Both the position numbers and the translations under genes were made by a program. DNA of 38,286 nucleotides from a virus: IMG/VR virus record IMGVR_UViG_3300031227_004775, positions 1 through 38,286 of that record; one strand, given 5' to 3'. Of this stretch, positions 16,286 to 23,706 are shown one piece after another (the stretch's first letter is position 1; each line of letters opens with the position of its first letter). Below the pieces are notes generated by a model that did no database searches, had not been told where the DNA came from, and was given only the letters and a program-made list of their open reading frames with translations.

Positions 16286-19038
16286 TGCAGCAATTGACGT
16301 ATAAGATAACACTAGGCGGTACGGAATACCAGAACCACCTTACTCAAGCTAGTGTCAGCATAGACCCGTCATCCCTGCCCACCGGTACAATTACTTTAGA
16401 TAATAAAGACGGGCGTTACAGTGCCACGTTCTCGGCAGGTAATGCGGCCAAAATAGAGGGGAGCATAGACGGGGGAACATCTTACACTACTCTACTTGAT
16501 GGAGAGATAATGGTAACTCGGCAGATACTTACGGCCAATCATGAAGATACTATAGTAATCGAATGTCGTGGAGGAAAGTCATTGGTCTCCCTCATGATAT
16601 CGCCCAATCAGAACGTCTTGAAGGCCTGCAATATCGGAGAGGTCTTTACAGGTACGGCCACCGATCTGAATGGTACGGCGTGGGCCGCCGATACCGATAG
16701 TAATTACCCGAACGGATTGCTCTACAAATCTGGATACGAGATGGATGCGAATTCTGTTACAGATTTATTCGCAGGTGTGAACGATATTTACCTAGCTACC
16801 ACCCTTACGGAGAAGTACATTCTAGCCGCGATGAAATATATTGCCGAAACATTTGGATTGATTTTTTGGATAGATGATGTCAATAGTAAGTTTTTGATAC
16901 TAGAGGATTCGAATATAGCAGATTTCCCCGCCTATAGTTTTACACTTGAATACGGGGATAATATAAACTATGAAGAGATATTCGTTGACGGCACTAGGAC
17001 ATACGATAAGGTAACTCTAACAGGAAAAGACAATGCATATTTTTATACTGTCGGCACGGGTGCCAAGGAGATTCATATAGGTGACGACAGGATAATAGAC
17101 CTTCAGACGATCATAAATAAATGTGGTCAATTATATACGTTGTGGAACAGCGACACGGCCGGGGCGGTGGTAACATCCCCCCCGATAACCGATGGAATAA
17201 TAGGCAAAAAGATCACGACCACCGATGCGGATAGAGGATTGGCCACCTATCGAAATGTCGTTTCCATGGCCCATGATATAACCTCAGACAGATGGACGAC
17301 AAGAGTTTCATTAGAAAGCGGAAGGAGGACGCTCAGTAAAATACTAGATGAGATAAAGGAGGCGCAGGACGAAGAGGCGGGGCGTAGGGACATCGGGCAG
17401 GTTTATTTGAGTGGTAATCTAAAACCGAATGCAACGTACGGAGCAAACAGCAATGTCTGCGCGATGGGGATCGGCGATGATGATGCTGCCTCAGCCGCTA
17501 CCCCCAAGAGTCTAAAGGCGATAAAAGCGATTGGACCATTTCTTTACGATGCGGGGAACAGTAAAATATACGCCAATGCCAAATTCACATCCGCCGATTT
17601 CACCGGAAGGATTAAGGAAATATGTGTATTCGCCAACGACGGGACGGATAATGACGCCAATGCTTTGGCTGACGGGGAATTAGATTACAGGGAGCAGACG
17701 ACCACGTTCACCCGCGGTGCACCAGATGGGGATTACCAAAAATTAGTAGATATAACGGATTCATATCCGGTTAAAGTCCAAACGATCTCTGCGGAAAATG
17801 CTTCGAACGAAAGGTATTATACGACCGTGCCGATACAATGCACAAGGGCCATAACGTATGATTCGGCCAATGTCACATATATACCCCCAAATGAAAGTAG
17901 CGGGTTTTGGGACAAGGCAAATAATACTATAACATCTCCGGAATTACAAAGAATGGCCAGGGATGATGCCTACTTCTTCTCTGACGGGCGTGCCGTACTC
18001 GGTCAATTCTGTACGTTGTTTGAATGGGATTTCGGTGTTCCAGAGAATTGTGCGGCGGGTCTTGAGAAGATCATCATAAATTGTGTTGGATCGGGGCTTA
18101 CGGCTGGACCGGCCTTTGCCAATATGAATATATACATCTGGGATTATACCGGCTCAGCATGGGTCTATTGTACCGCCATGAACGGAGCTTTAGATTACGA
18201 GAAATTCGAGATTGTCGCGAACCTCACTAAATATTTGAACAGCGATGGGAAAATGTGCCTGGCTTTAACCGCATCCGATGCCGCCAATGAGAGCTATATA
18301 AACATATATTATTTATCGACAGCACTAAAGTTCGATATGAACAAATTGAATCTTCTTAAAGAAGAGACAAAAACCGATTTAATACCCTATGATACTAAGA
18401 TAAACGCCTTTGTATTTCCACCGGCTGAGATCGTTACCAGCATTATCGGCCTATATGGTTCTGCCTCTAGAAATGCCAGCGGGGATTGGGTCCCAACGGG
18501 TGAGAACCTACTCAAGCGGTCGGACATAATAACCGATTTGAAACAGAATACCTTATATTTTTCACAAGAAATACAATATGATTCTTTGGGGAATCCAATT
18601 AACGTGGCCGTCTCACCCGCAACGAGTATGTTCGATGTCCCGATAATACATTATCCTATATGGGATTATCTCAAAGAAGGTGGTAATTTTTACATCGAAT
18701 ATAAATCTGTTGTGAAAAGATCGGTCATGATGCCAGATGTTCCCACGCTCTCGGAGAACCAATACACCATTGGATTAGATGCTGGCTCTGGAGTGGCAGG
18801 AGATATAATGATTTTGATGAACGAATCAATGCCAGCATACGGGGTGGAGCTAACCTCAAAAATAACATCGGTGAATGGTGTAATGGTAATTAGGTTAACC
18901 CCCGCAGCCGCATCAAGGATTGAAAAGGGGATATGCATAGATCATCACAAAGTAATAAATATAAGCATAACAATAGATACGTCGGGCACTTCCACCGGAT
19001 TAGATGATATAGACGGCAGAGGAGTAAGTGCACCATAA
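16285..19038 (+). CDS. Tail hub / tail-associated protein
   Basis: A 917-residue protein. ATG 16285 overlaps the previous TGA by one base; the TTG at 16282 is less likely. Residues 1-370 have the order seen in baseplate-hub (gp27/Tal-type) proteins: ITLGGTEYQNHLTQASVSID, TITLDNKDGRYS, LLDGEIMVTRQILTAN, then a long hub domain with YDKVTLTGKD and LATYRNVVSMAHD. A helical linker with ILDEIKEAQDEEAGRRD follows. The C-terminal 500 residues are beta-rich modules. No peptidase or lysozyme motif is seen. It would form the tail tip through which DNA leaves. Confidence 0.7.
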   Translation: MQQLTYKITLGGTEYQNHLTQASVSIDPSSLPTGTITLDNKDGRYSATFSAGNAAKIEGSIDGGTSYTTLLDGEIMVTRQILTANHEDTIVIECRGGKSLVSLMISPNQNVLKACNIGEVFTGTATDLNGTAWAADTDSNYPNGLLYKSGYEMDANSVTDLFAGVNDIYLATTLTEKYILAAMKYIAETFGLIFWIDDVNSKFLILEDSNIADFPAYSFTLEYGDNINYEEIFVDGTRTYDKVTLTGKDNAYFYTVGTGAKEIHIGDDRIIDLQTIINKCGQLYTLWNSDTAGAVVTSPPITDGIIGKKITTTDADRGLATYRNVVSMAHDITSDRWTTRVSLESGRRTLSKILDEIKEAQDEEAGRRDIGQVYLSGNLKPNATYGANSNVCAMGIGDDDAASAATPKSLKAIKAIGPFLYDAGNSKIYANAKFTSADFTGRIKEICVFANDGTDNDANALADGELDYREQTTTFTRGAPDGDYQKLVDITDSYPVKVQTISAENASNERYYTTVPIQCTRAITYDSANVTYIPPNESSGFWDKANNTITSPELQRMARDDAYFFSDGRAVLGQFCTLFEWDFGVPENCAAGLEKIIINCVGSGLTAGPAFANMNIYIWDYTGSAWVYCTAMNGALDYEKFEIVANLTKYLNSDGKMCLALTASDAANESYINIYYLSTALKFDMNKLNLLKEETKTDLIPYDTKINAFVFPPAEIVTSIIGLYGSASRNASGDWVPTGENLLKRSDIITDLKQNTLYFSQEIQYDSLGNPINVAVSPATSMFDVPIIHYPIWDYLKEGGNFYIEYKSVVKRSVMMPDVPTLSENQYTIGLDAGSGVAGDIMILMNESMPAYGVELTSKITSVNGVMVIRLTPAAASRIEKGICIDHHKVINISITIDTSGTSTGLDDIDGRGVSAP

Positions 19039-19050
19039 GGAGATGATAGA

Positions 19051-19347
19051 ATGGATGAGGAATACGTAGAGGTCAAGAAAGACTTAAAAGATACATTCGG
19101 GTGGGCTGAAGATGTGTATATGGATGCGCATCACAAGACCCAGGATAAGATCGATGAGGTAAAGGCCGATCTGGAAGGTAAGCCCGCCTGGAAATCCAAG
19201 ACTCTATGGTTGAATGTCTTGGCAATGATAGCAATAGGAATGACGGCCTTTGGCTATGGTGAGCTAGAGATCGCGGGCATAGAAGGATTCGGCCTTGCAC
19301 TTCTGAATATGCTCAACAGATTCGGCACCACGAAACCGCTAAAGTGA
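19051..19347 (+). CDS. Holin-like small membrane protein
   Basis: A 98-residue protein at ATG 19051 after AAGGAGATG. Residues 1-45 are charged and helical. A hydrophobic helix follows at about 50-70 (LWLNVLAMIAIGMTAFGYG), then a second weaker one and the tail NMLNRFGTTKPLK. The pattern SKTLWLNVLA...N-x-L-x-RF-x-TTKP is common to small phage proteins placed after tail genes and often annotated as holin-like. Role in lysis or release is inferred. Confidence 0.6.
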   Translation: MDEEYVEVKKDLKDTFGWAEDVYMDAHHKTQDKIDEVKADLEGKPAWKSKTLWLNVLAMIAIGMTAFGYGELEIAGIEGFGLALLNMLNRFGTTKPLK

Positions 19348-19358
19348 GGGTGATGGGG

Positions 19359-19547
19359 ATGGATAATCTTAAAACGAAAAAAGTTAGTTCGCCCCAATCT
19401 CACGGGGCGGGGGTTATCCGCCTCGAACCCACCACTAGAGAATTGCTCATAGAAATCCTCTCTTTATATCAACAGGGTATAGACTATGGGAAGGACGGTG
19501 GGAAGATTGGAGACAGATCACGACCTGATCCTGGAAATACGGAATAA
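19359..19547 (+). CDS. Small protein of unknown function
   Basis: A 62-residue protein. ATG 19359 is preferred, with GAGGGTGA at 19345-19352; GTG/ATG codons just upstream in frame are possible starts. It has a short basic N-terminus, then EPTTRELLIEILSLYQQG, likely one helix, and a polar tail. It overlaps the next gene by 62 nt, so one of the two starts may be wrong. No family recognised. Confidence 0.45.
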   Translation: MDNLKTKKVSSPQSHGAGVIRLEPTTRELLIEILSLYQQGIDYGKDGGKIGDRSRPDPGNTE

Positions 19548-19881
19548 GCAGGCGAATTTTCAGATAGAAACACAACGAACACTCAAAGAGAAAAGTCAGC
19601 TTATAGCAACCCTTGATGAACGGGTTGATGAAATAGAGAAGAACGATATACGGATAGAGGGTCTCTTACGTGGTTGTCTTAAAGACTTGGAGGAATCCGA
19701 GGACTGTCTGGCCGGGTTAAAGAAAAAAGAATTGGCCCCGAAAAGCTATGTAAATGCGGCAATGAAGGAAGTAGGGGAAAATAATAGACGATCTTTTAGA
19801 TTATGGTTGACCGTAACCGCATTGGTTTTTACCGCAATGGGTACGGTCGTTGGTGTGATCTTGGCCGTCCTTTCACCTTGA
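19486..19881 (+). CDS. Coiled-coil protein with C-terminal membrane anchor
   Basis: A 131-residue protein. Residues 10-85 are a Glu/Lys/Leu coiled coil (IETQRTLKEKSQLIATLDER, KNDIRIEGLLRGCLKDLEES). Residues about 104-128 form one membrane helix (LWLTVTALVFTAMGTVVGVI). The layout resembles small phage lysis-cassette proteins (haemolysin XhlA-like). The start may be ATG 19486 or TTG 19507, which would shorten the overlap with the previous gene. It is the last gene of the structural/lysis block. Confidence 0.6.
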   Translation: MGRTVGRLETDHDLILEIRNKQANFQIETQRTLKEKSQLIATLDERVDEIEKNDIRIEGLLRGCLKDLEESEDCLAGLKKKELAPKSYVNAAMKEVGENNRRSFRLWLTVTALVFTAMGTVVGVILAVLSP

Positions 19882-19892
19882 ATAGTTACTTT

Positions 19893-19914
19893 TATATACT
19901 CCCATACCTATTAG
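19893..19914 (+). promoter_or_regulatory. Archaeal-type promoter P1 (TATATA + CTATTA)
   Basis: TATATAC at 19893-19899 and CTATTA at 19908-19913, 15 nt start to start. This is the same phasing as four other promoters in the window. The expected transcript start, about 27 nt from the TATA start, falls on ATG 19920. Confidence 0.6.
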
Positions 19915-19919
19915 GGTAT

Positions 19920-20030
19920 ATGGACGGGAAAGGCGGATGGGGTGTGAGGTCCCCTCCGTCTCCGTCATTAAACCCATTACAACGAGACGGGAAAGGCGGA
20001 GGCTCAAACCGGTTGGAGGAAGGATATTAG
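19920..20030 (+). CDS. Possible leaderless small Gly/Lys-rich peptide
   Basis: A 36-residue reading frame whose ATG coincides with the transcript start predicted from promoter P1. It reads MDGKGGWGVRSPPSPSLNPL, and the DGKGG motif returns in RDGKGGGSNRLEEGY. There is no ribosome binding site, as in leaderless archaeal mRNAs. The same stretch could instead be a structured RNA: part of it folds as a GC-rich hairpin (about 19932-19966). Coding is therefore uncertain. Confidence 0.35.
   Translation: MDGKGGWGVRSPPSPSLNPLQRDGKGGGSNRLEEGY
19923..20000 (+). repeat. Two direct copies of GACGGGAAAGGCGGA
   Basis: A perfect 15-nt direct repeat at 19923-19937 and 19986-20000, 63 nt apart. It lies in the gap between the lysis-like block and the tRNA-like sequence. 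In frame it gives the repeated DGKGG peptide motif. It might also be a protein-binding or RNA structural repeat. Confidence 0.6.
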
Positions 20031-20056
20031 ATGGCCTTACCCCCGACATCTCAAGA

Positions 20057-20126
20057 GTGCCCATAGTACAATGGTAGTACGCCCCAAAAGGCCGGGGAGA
20101 AGAAGGTTCAATTCCTTCTGGGTGCA
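20057..20126 (+). tRNA. tRNA-like sequence with abnormal anticodon arm
   Basis: Seventy nt fold as a tRNA. The acceptor GTGCCCA pairs with TGGGTGC (two wobbles). The D-arm is GTAC-AATGGTA-GTAC, with an A-box match TAGTACAATGG. The T-arm is GAAGG-TTCAATT-CCTTC, with a perfect B-box GGTTCAATTCC. The discriminator is A and CCA is not encoded. The outline resembles tRNA-Gly. The anticodon arm is wrong: CCCC/GGGG gives only 4 pairs around an 8-nt loop AAAAGGCC with no U33. It may be a decayed tRNA, an attachment-site remnant or a tRNA mimic. An amino acid identity cannot be given. Confidence 0.55.
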
Positions 20127-20158
20127 TTTCGAAACCGTTTATAAAGGGGATCAGAAGA

Positions 20159-20266
20159 ATGAATGAAACAGAAGCATGGTATATGGGCGCAACAGCGTGG
20201 ATGATGTTCTGGACAATAGTAATTTCCACGGCGTTCGTCCTGATATGGTTGGTGTATTTCTCTTGA
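20159..20266 (+). CDS. Single-pass membrane peptide
   Basis: A 35-residue protein, MNETEAWYMGATAWMM followed by a hydrophobic helix FWTIVISTAFVLIWLVYFS that runs to the C-terminus. The start is ATG 20159, with AAGGGG about 10 nt upstream. Its stop overlaps the following TTG start (TTGA), which supports real translation. It could be a holin or membrane-associated regulator; nothing more can be said. Confidence 0.55.
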   Translation: MNETEAWYMGATAWMMFWTIVISTAFVLIWLVYFS

Positions 20267-20568
20267 ATGATCCACTTCAGTTTATATATGATAGGGTTAT
20301 GGAGTATCCCTCTGACAGTTTTTCTACAGAGGATTTTATTGCCTGGTTAGATGTTAATTTTGATAACGGAAATAAGATGAGTGCCAATAAGATAGTGGAT
20401 ATTTTCTGTCGAATAAACATCATCAAACAACGAGGGGTGATAAGTCACAAAAAGGATCGTTATATGAATAAAATACAGTGGGAACGTAACCGGAAGGGAT
20501 GGGATTCCAACGAACGGGGAGGAATAGATATATTTGCCAATGCGCAGGCAAGGGTGGCATTAAAATGA
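20263..20568 (+). CDS. Winged-helix-like DNA-binding protein
   Basis: A 101-residue protein starting at TTG 20263 in a TTGA overlap; ATG 20301 is an alternative. SFSTEDFIAWLDVNF, then MSANKIVDIFCRINIIKQRG and a strand turn VISHKKDRYMNKIQW, follow helix-turn-helix-wing order and resemble the small wHTH-like proteins encoded nearby. The basic C-terminus fits nucleic acid binding. Likely a viral transcription regulator. Confidence 0.5.
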   Translation: MNDPLQFIYDRVMEYPSDSFSTEDFIAWLDVNFDNGNKMSANKIVDIFCRINIIKQRGVISHKKDRYMNKIQWERNRKGWDSNERGGIDIFANAQARVALK

Positions 20569-20804
20569 GGGGGAAATCTAAAAGTGCCCGTAAAGAGTAT
20601 TGGGCGCGTTTGAGAATAGTAATACACTCCTTCGAGAAGCCTTTTACCGCCATTGAGGTCCAGGGTAAATACAATCATTTATATCCACGGTGGGACCTGA
20701 CTCATACAGAAATAACTCATCGATTACGGATAATGGGCGCGATGAAAGAAATAGAACGGATAAACGGATTAAAGAGTCCCGCAGAATATCGGGTGATCGA
20801 GTGA
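20565..20804 (+). CDS. Small winged-helix-like protein (PFTA family in this virus)
   Basis: A 79-residue protein at ATG 20565 (ATGA overlap, AGGGTGG upstream). A basic N-terminus MRGKSKSARKEYWARLR is followed by FEKPFTAIEVQGKYNHLYPR, then LTHTEITHRLRIMGAMKEIE and a wing-like RINGLKSPAEYRVIE. The KPFTAxEV motif recurs as RPFTARDI and RPFTAKEL in the proteins at 26129 and 26410. Probably a DNA-binding regulator. Confidence 0.6.
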   Translation: MRGKSKSARKEYWARLRIVIHSFEKPFTAIEVQGKYNHLYPRWDLTHTEITHRLRIMGAMKEIERINGLKSPAEYRVIE

Positions 20805-21178
20805 CTATTTATCATGAAATCCACGGTGAATCGTTACATGATTTGTGTATATATCTGGCCGAGAGGTTATGTATGAAAAAGGGCTATAAGATTTTGAATG
20901 GTAAGAGTTATGCAGATAAGGCCGTCTATCCTGGGTTGCCTGATATTTATATTGAGGTAACGGACAGCTCGACAGGGCCCAAAGGACGGCGGGTCAATCA
21001 TAAAATGAGGTATGTGATTGAGATCGAGACCCACAGTACTAAAGAAGCGACCGATAAGAAGAAGAAACAGTTTCAATCGGACGGGGTGACGGATTTACTT
21101 ATTATCCCAATAAATAAAATATCGGAGCAGTCCGATTGGCACATCTTGGAAAAGTTCATTGAGGGGCGTCTGCCATGA
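20801..21178 (+). CDS. Possible PD-(D/E)XK-type nuclease-like protein
   Basis: A 125-residue protein from GTG 20801 (GTGA overlap). YPGLPDIYIEV followed by YVIEIETHST and a Lys-rich helix (EATDKKKKQF) resembles the PD...ExE/K core of small archaeal/phage nucleases. The second strand has E-x-E-T, not the usual E-x-K, so the active site is not certain. A TDLLIIPINK strand follows. Also possible is a non-catalytic relative or an unrelated fold. Confidence 0.4.
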   Translation: MTIYHEIHGESLHDLCIYLAERLCMKKGYKILNGKSYADKAVYPGLPDIYIEVTDSSTGPKGRRVNHKMRYVIEIETHSTKEATDKKKKQFQSDGVTDLLIIPINKISEQSDWHILEKFIEGRLP

Positions 21179-21315
21179 AAGAATACACTTGTCCAGATTG
21201 TTTCTTTTTCGAATCTGGTTGTTCCTGGCCAACGGAATCGGGGAAGATTTGCATATTCTTCATACCGCTCCCAGAACTGAGAGACGAATGGAATAAACAG
21301 AGGGAGAAAACATGA
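21175..21315 (+). CDS. Cys-rich mini-protein
   Basis: A 46-residue protein at ATG 21175, with GAGGGGCG upstream and ATGA overlaps at both ends. It reads YTCPDCFFFESGCSWPTESG then KICIFFIPLPELR. Four or five Cys residues in a CPDC...C...C arrangement suggest one metal site. It belongs to the set of very short Cys-rich genes in this half of the window. Confidence 0.6.
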   Translation: MKEYTCPDCFFFESGCSWPTESGKICIFFIPLPELRDEWNKQREKT

Positions 21316-21677
21316 CTAAACATTGCCGACTATGCGGGAGATTCATAGAAAATTCTAGGCTGTTTATTTGCCGAGAATGCACGGGGAAGATCAGGATTCC
21401 TCCGGTGATCTTAGAGGAACTGATTAAGGCCGATCACATCAAACTAATAAAACACAAAGATATGACAGAAGAAGAGGTCGATTTGCTCTACATGGAACAA
21501 CTAAGACAGTTCGATGGCCCGTGTCTCAAGGATTTCTACGATGTGGAATATGTGAGTGAGATAAACGCTCAACTGGGTGGCAGGGAAAAGTATGTCGATT
21601 ATCTTGTGGGGAATCGCAGGAAGGAAAGCGATGCCAACCTGGAAAGAGATTGGGATATAGATCATGGGGATAGATAG
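21312..21677 (+). CDS. Zinc-ribbon protein
   Basis: A 121-residue protein. The N-terminal CRLCGRFIENSRLFICRECT gives a CxxC...CxxC zinc ribbon. The rest is charged and helical (MTEEEVDLLYMEQLRQFDGP), ending in a polar tail. Its start overlaps the previous gene, and it is the last gene before a promoter. A regulatory or protein-protein role is possible; no family recognised. Confidence 0.6.
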   Translation: MTKHCRLCGRFIENSRLFICRECTGKIRIPPVILEELIKADHIKLIKHKDMTEEEVDLLYMEQLRQFDGPCLKDFYDVEYVSEINAQLGGREKYVDYLVGNRRKESDANLERDWDIDHGDR

Positions 21678-21714
21678 ATGAAAATAGAGTCCCATAACAT
21701 CCAATAGTAAACTA

Positions 21715-21737
21715 TATATACCCTCAAAGCTATATAG
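21715..21737 (+). promoter_or_regulatory. Archaeal-type promoter P2 (TATATA + CTATATA)
   Basis: TATATAC at 21715-21721 and CTATATAGG at 21730-21738, 15 nt start to start. The expected transcript start near 21742 leaves a 15-nt leader that holds AAGGAGG before ATG 21757. It drives the gene at 21757. Confidence 0.65.
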
Positions 21738-21756
21738 GTATAAGGAGGAATAAGAA

Positions 21757-22116
21757 ATGGAAACAGAAAAAGAACCAAAAATCGGTGACTTCATATATGA
21801 TTCGTGGGGTTACGACCAGACCAACATCGATTACGCCATGATAATCAAAGTAAGCAAGACGGGCAAGACCGTGGTCGCCAAGAGATGCAGGGTAAAGGTC
21901 GTTGAGGACTGGGGCCAGAGCGAGGGGTTAATACCCATATCTGAGACATTCGGCGATGAGTTCAGGCTACAAGTAAGGGTTGGGGGCCGATATGTAGGAT
22001 CATATCCTTATTGCTTTGATGGACTCAAGAACGACGGACAGGGTGTTAGGAGCGGGTACTTCTCAGAGTGGAAGGGGCAGACCCTACATCAAACATTAAC
22101 CCAATTTGGGCACTGA
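21757..22116 (+). CDS. Conserved-type phage protein of unknown function
   Basis: A 119-residue protein behind promoter P2 and AAGGAGG. Segments KIGDFIYDSWGYDQTNIDYA, VSKTGKTVVAKRCRVKV and a C-terminal YFSEWKGQTLHQTLTQFGH are strongly patterned. The YDQTN.D..MI.KVSKTGKTV order is one I associate with small hypothetical proteins of phages and plasmids. It is likely an early gene, since it has its own promoter. No biochemical role can be given. Confidence 0.65.
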   Translation: METEKEPKIGDFIYDSWGYDQTNIDYAMIIKVSKTGKTVVAKRCRVKVVEDWGQSEGLIPISETFGDEFRLQVRVGGRYVGSYPYCFDGLKNDGQGVRSGYFSEWKGQTLHQTLTQFGH

Positions 22117-22121
22117 GGGGG

Positions 22122-22130
22122 TATATAAAA
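22122..22130 (+). promoter_or_regulatory. Extra TATA-like element
   Basis: TATATAAAA lies 28 nt upstream of promoter P3. It could be a second TATA box for the same operon or simply AT-rich sequence. It lacks the CTATATA element. Confidence 0.25.
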
Positions 22131-22149
22131 GTAAAAGAGTAAAAAACCT

Positions 22150-22171
22150 TATATACTCTCTAACCTATATC
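22150..22171 (+). promoter_or_regulatory. Archaeal-type promoter P3 (TATATA + CTATAT)
   Basis: TATATACTC at 22150 and CCTATAT at 22164-22170; the CTATAT starts exactly 15 nt after TATATA. The expected transcript start near 22177 leaves a 13-nt leader with AGAGG before ATG 22190. It opens the long operon that follows. Confidence 0.65.
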
Positions 22172-22189
22172 CAATAAGAGGAACCAAAA

Positions 22190-22297
22190 ATGAACCCGAA
22201 AGTCTTGGCGTATGTATCTGTTCCTATCTCATCTCTCTTCACGAGATTCGTTCCTCCTTTCATATACCAAGGCCGGGAAATCAATAAAATGAGGTAA
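22190..22297 (+). CDS. Short leader-position peptide
   Basis: A 35-residue frame directly behind promoter P3: MNPKVLAYVSVPISSLFTRF then VPPFIYQGREINKMR. It has a mildly hydrophobic centre with no clear membrane helix. Its stop lies 2 nt before AATGAGG..., close to the next ATG 22302. Promoter and spacing support translation; the sequence is otherwise uninformative. Confidence 0.45.
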   Translation: MNPKVLAYVSVPISSLFTRFVPPFIYQGREINKMR

Positions 22298-22301
22298 TAA
22301 A

Positions 22302-22676
22302 ATGGGAATAATAAAAGAAATATCCGTGAGCAAGAAGGTCGATCCTTACTTTCTCTCCGTCAAGATGGAATTATGCCACTATGACAATCTGGACGACGAG
22401 TTGGCGGGACTAAAGAAAATCGTAGATGAGAAGATTCACGAGTGGATAGTGGGCCCCAGAGAAAGCGAACCCGCCCCCCAAGAACGCAAGGAGGGGGATT
22501 TTAATCTTGAACTTCGGACGTGGATCAGGTGCCCGATTTGCGGGAATAAGGAGATTGATTTTACCAACTTCGAGGGGAAGTCATATCAAGCGTGTACGAT
22601 ATGCAAGATATTCCTCAACGACAATGGTACGACCGCTCCGAAGGGGACGAGAGGGAGAGGAGTGCTAGATGAATGA
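22302..22676 (+). CDS. Protein with C-terminal zinc ribbon
   Basis: A 124-residue protein at ATG 22302 after GAGGTAAT. Residues 1-55 form a mixed helix/strand segment (SKKVDPYFLSVKMELCHYDN). Residues about 70-105 hold WIRCPICGNKEIDFTNFEGK and ACTICKIFL, a CxxC...CxxC ribbon. The zinc ribbon suggests nucleic acid or RNA polymerase contact. The stop overlaps the next start by 8 nt. Confidence 0.65.
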   Translation: MGIIKEISVSKKVDPYFLSVKMELCHYDNLDDELAGLKKIVDEKIHEWIVGPRESEPAPQERKEGDFNLELRTWIRCPICGNKEIDFTNFEGKSYQACTICKIFLNDNGTTAPKGTRGRGVLDE

Positions 22677-22908
22677 TCTATCCACTAGAGTACATAATAA
22701 TATGCGAGTTAGGGCATTGGCTTATCTCGGTGTGTCTAGCCTCGGTGGTATTCTCCCTGATGTGGATCATCTCACAGTGTTGGAAGCCGTTGTTGGGCCG
22801 AGAGGTCTTCACCATGCGTTTCTCTGCGTTGGTATCGTTTGCCTTGGGATTGCTGTCGCATTACTATTTGGATTACTACACCAGCACCGTCTAGGGGGAT
22901 ATGTATGA
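22669..22908 (+). CDS. DUF457/YdjM-like membrane protein, possibly frameshifted
   Basis: A 79-residue frame at ATG 22669. LGGILPDVDHL followed by GPRGLHHAF is the start of the DUF457/YdjM-type integral membrane metal-dependent hydrolase pattern (PD.DH...RG.HH). The expected second half, a helix ending in SH..LD..T, is found in the +1 frame of the same stretch (LVSFALGLLSHYYLDYYTS, frame ending at 22894). A one-base change near 22819-22823 would join them. As written, the frame ends in a hydrophobic stretch and an ATGA overlap with the next gene. Either a natural frameshift, a sequence error or genuine dual coding is possible. Confidence 0.55.
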   Translation: MNDLSTRVHNNMRVRALAYLGVSSLGGILPDVDHLTVLEAVVGPRGLHHAFLCVGIVCLGIAVALLFGLLHQHRLGGYV

Positions 22909-23693
22909 AATTGAAACAATGTAATTTATGTGGATCAGGAAACGGAGAATACGTCAATGGGCGGAGTATATCAATAGGAGATTGTGATGTATGCGATGCT
23001 TGTGTTGATGGCCTCCCCGCATTAAAGACGAAGCTTGGAGCCGACTTAGAATTCCGGTCAGGCAAGAAGGTCTTGGATGTGATTCCATACCCTCTGTTTG
23101 ATCGCAATCATTTCACATTTCCACCTTACTCTGAGGTGTATTCGGCAAACAGTTACATGGCCAATTGTCAGATGTCCACACCATTTGCGGTGGGGATATG
23201 CGAAGATTGCTTGGTTGCGGGGCGACGTTCGTGGCTGTCTATCCGTCATGAGGTTGCAGAAGAAAAACAGGAGTTAGAAAACCGACTTAACAATTCTCTC
23301 GACCTTGAAGTGAGAAAACTGGTAGAGGAGAAATTGAGACAGGTGAACTTCAGACTTCAGAAGATAGACACATACGGGCGTATCCCAGAGAGGACTGAGT
23401 TTATTCCTTGGGATCAATTGAAAACAGAGAACGAATACAGAGAGTTTGTTATTGGTAAACTATTCTACATCCCGTATTGTTACGCAGACAAACCACGGAT
23501 CGAGGTGGATCGTGGGATATTCAAAACTCTGTTCGGTAAGAGCAAGGAATGGCTCAATGTTCATATTCCCTATGGCAATCAGACATCGACATTTTCGGGG
23601 AAAAGAGAATACAGAGCGAACATGGCGTATTGGAGGATTTCAACTCTCGCACGCCCTCAATTAGACCTGATAGATGAATTGATAAGCGGTTGA
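22905..23693 (+). CDS. Zinc-ribbon/coiled-coil protein of unknown function
   Basis: A 262-residue protein. ATG 22905 follows AGGGGG. The N-terminal CNLCGSGNGEY...CDVCDACVDG is a CxxC...CxxCxxC site. ICEDCLVAGRR is a further Cys pair at about 105-115. Residues about 120-165 form a helix rich in Glu/Leu (EKQELENRLNNSLDLEVRKL). The C-terminal 90 residues are mixed. It may bind metal and nucleic acid; I do not recognise the family. Confidence 0.6.
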   Translation: MKLKQCNLCGSGNGEYVNGRSISIGDCDVCDACVDGLPALKTKLGADLEFRSGKKVLDVIPYPLFDRNHFTFPPYSEVYSANSYMANCQMSTPFAVGICEDCLVAGRRSWLSIRHEVAEEKQELENRLNNSLDLEVRKLVEEKLRQVNFRLQKIDTYGRIPERTEFIPWDQLKTENEYREFVIGKLFYIPYCYADKPRIEVDRGIFKTLFGKSKEWLNVHIPYGNQTSTFSGKREYRANMAYWRISTLARPQLDLIDELISG

Positions 23694-23706
23694 TGGAGGG
23701 ATTAAG

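Noticed and set aside
19803-20030. 75-residue frame starting inside the coiled-coil membrane protein gene
   Set aside because: Its first half overlaps a supported gene; only the part after ATG 19920 is considered, as a possible leaderless peptide.
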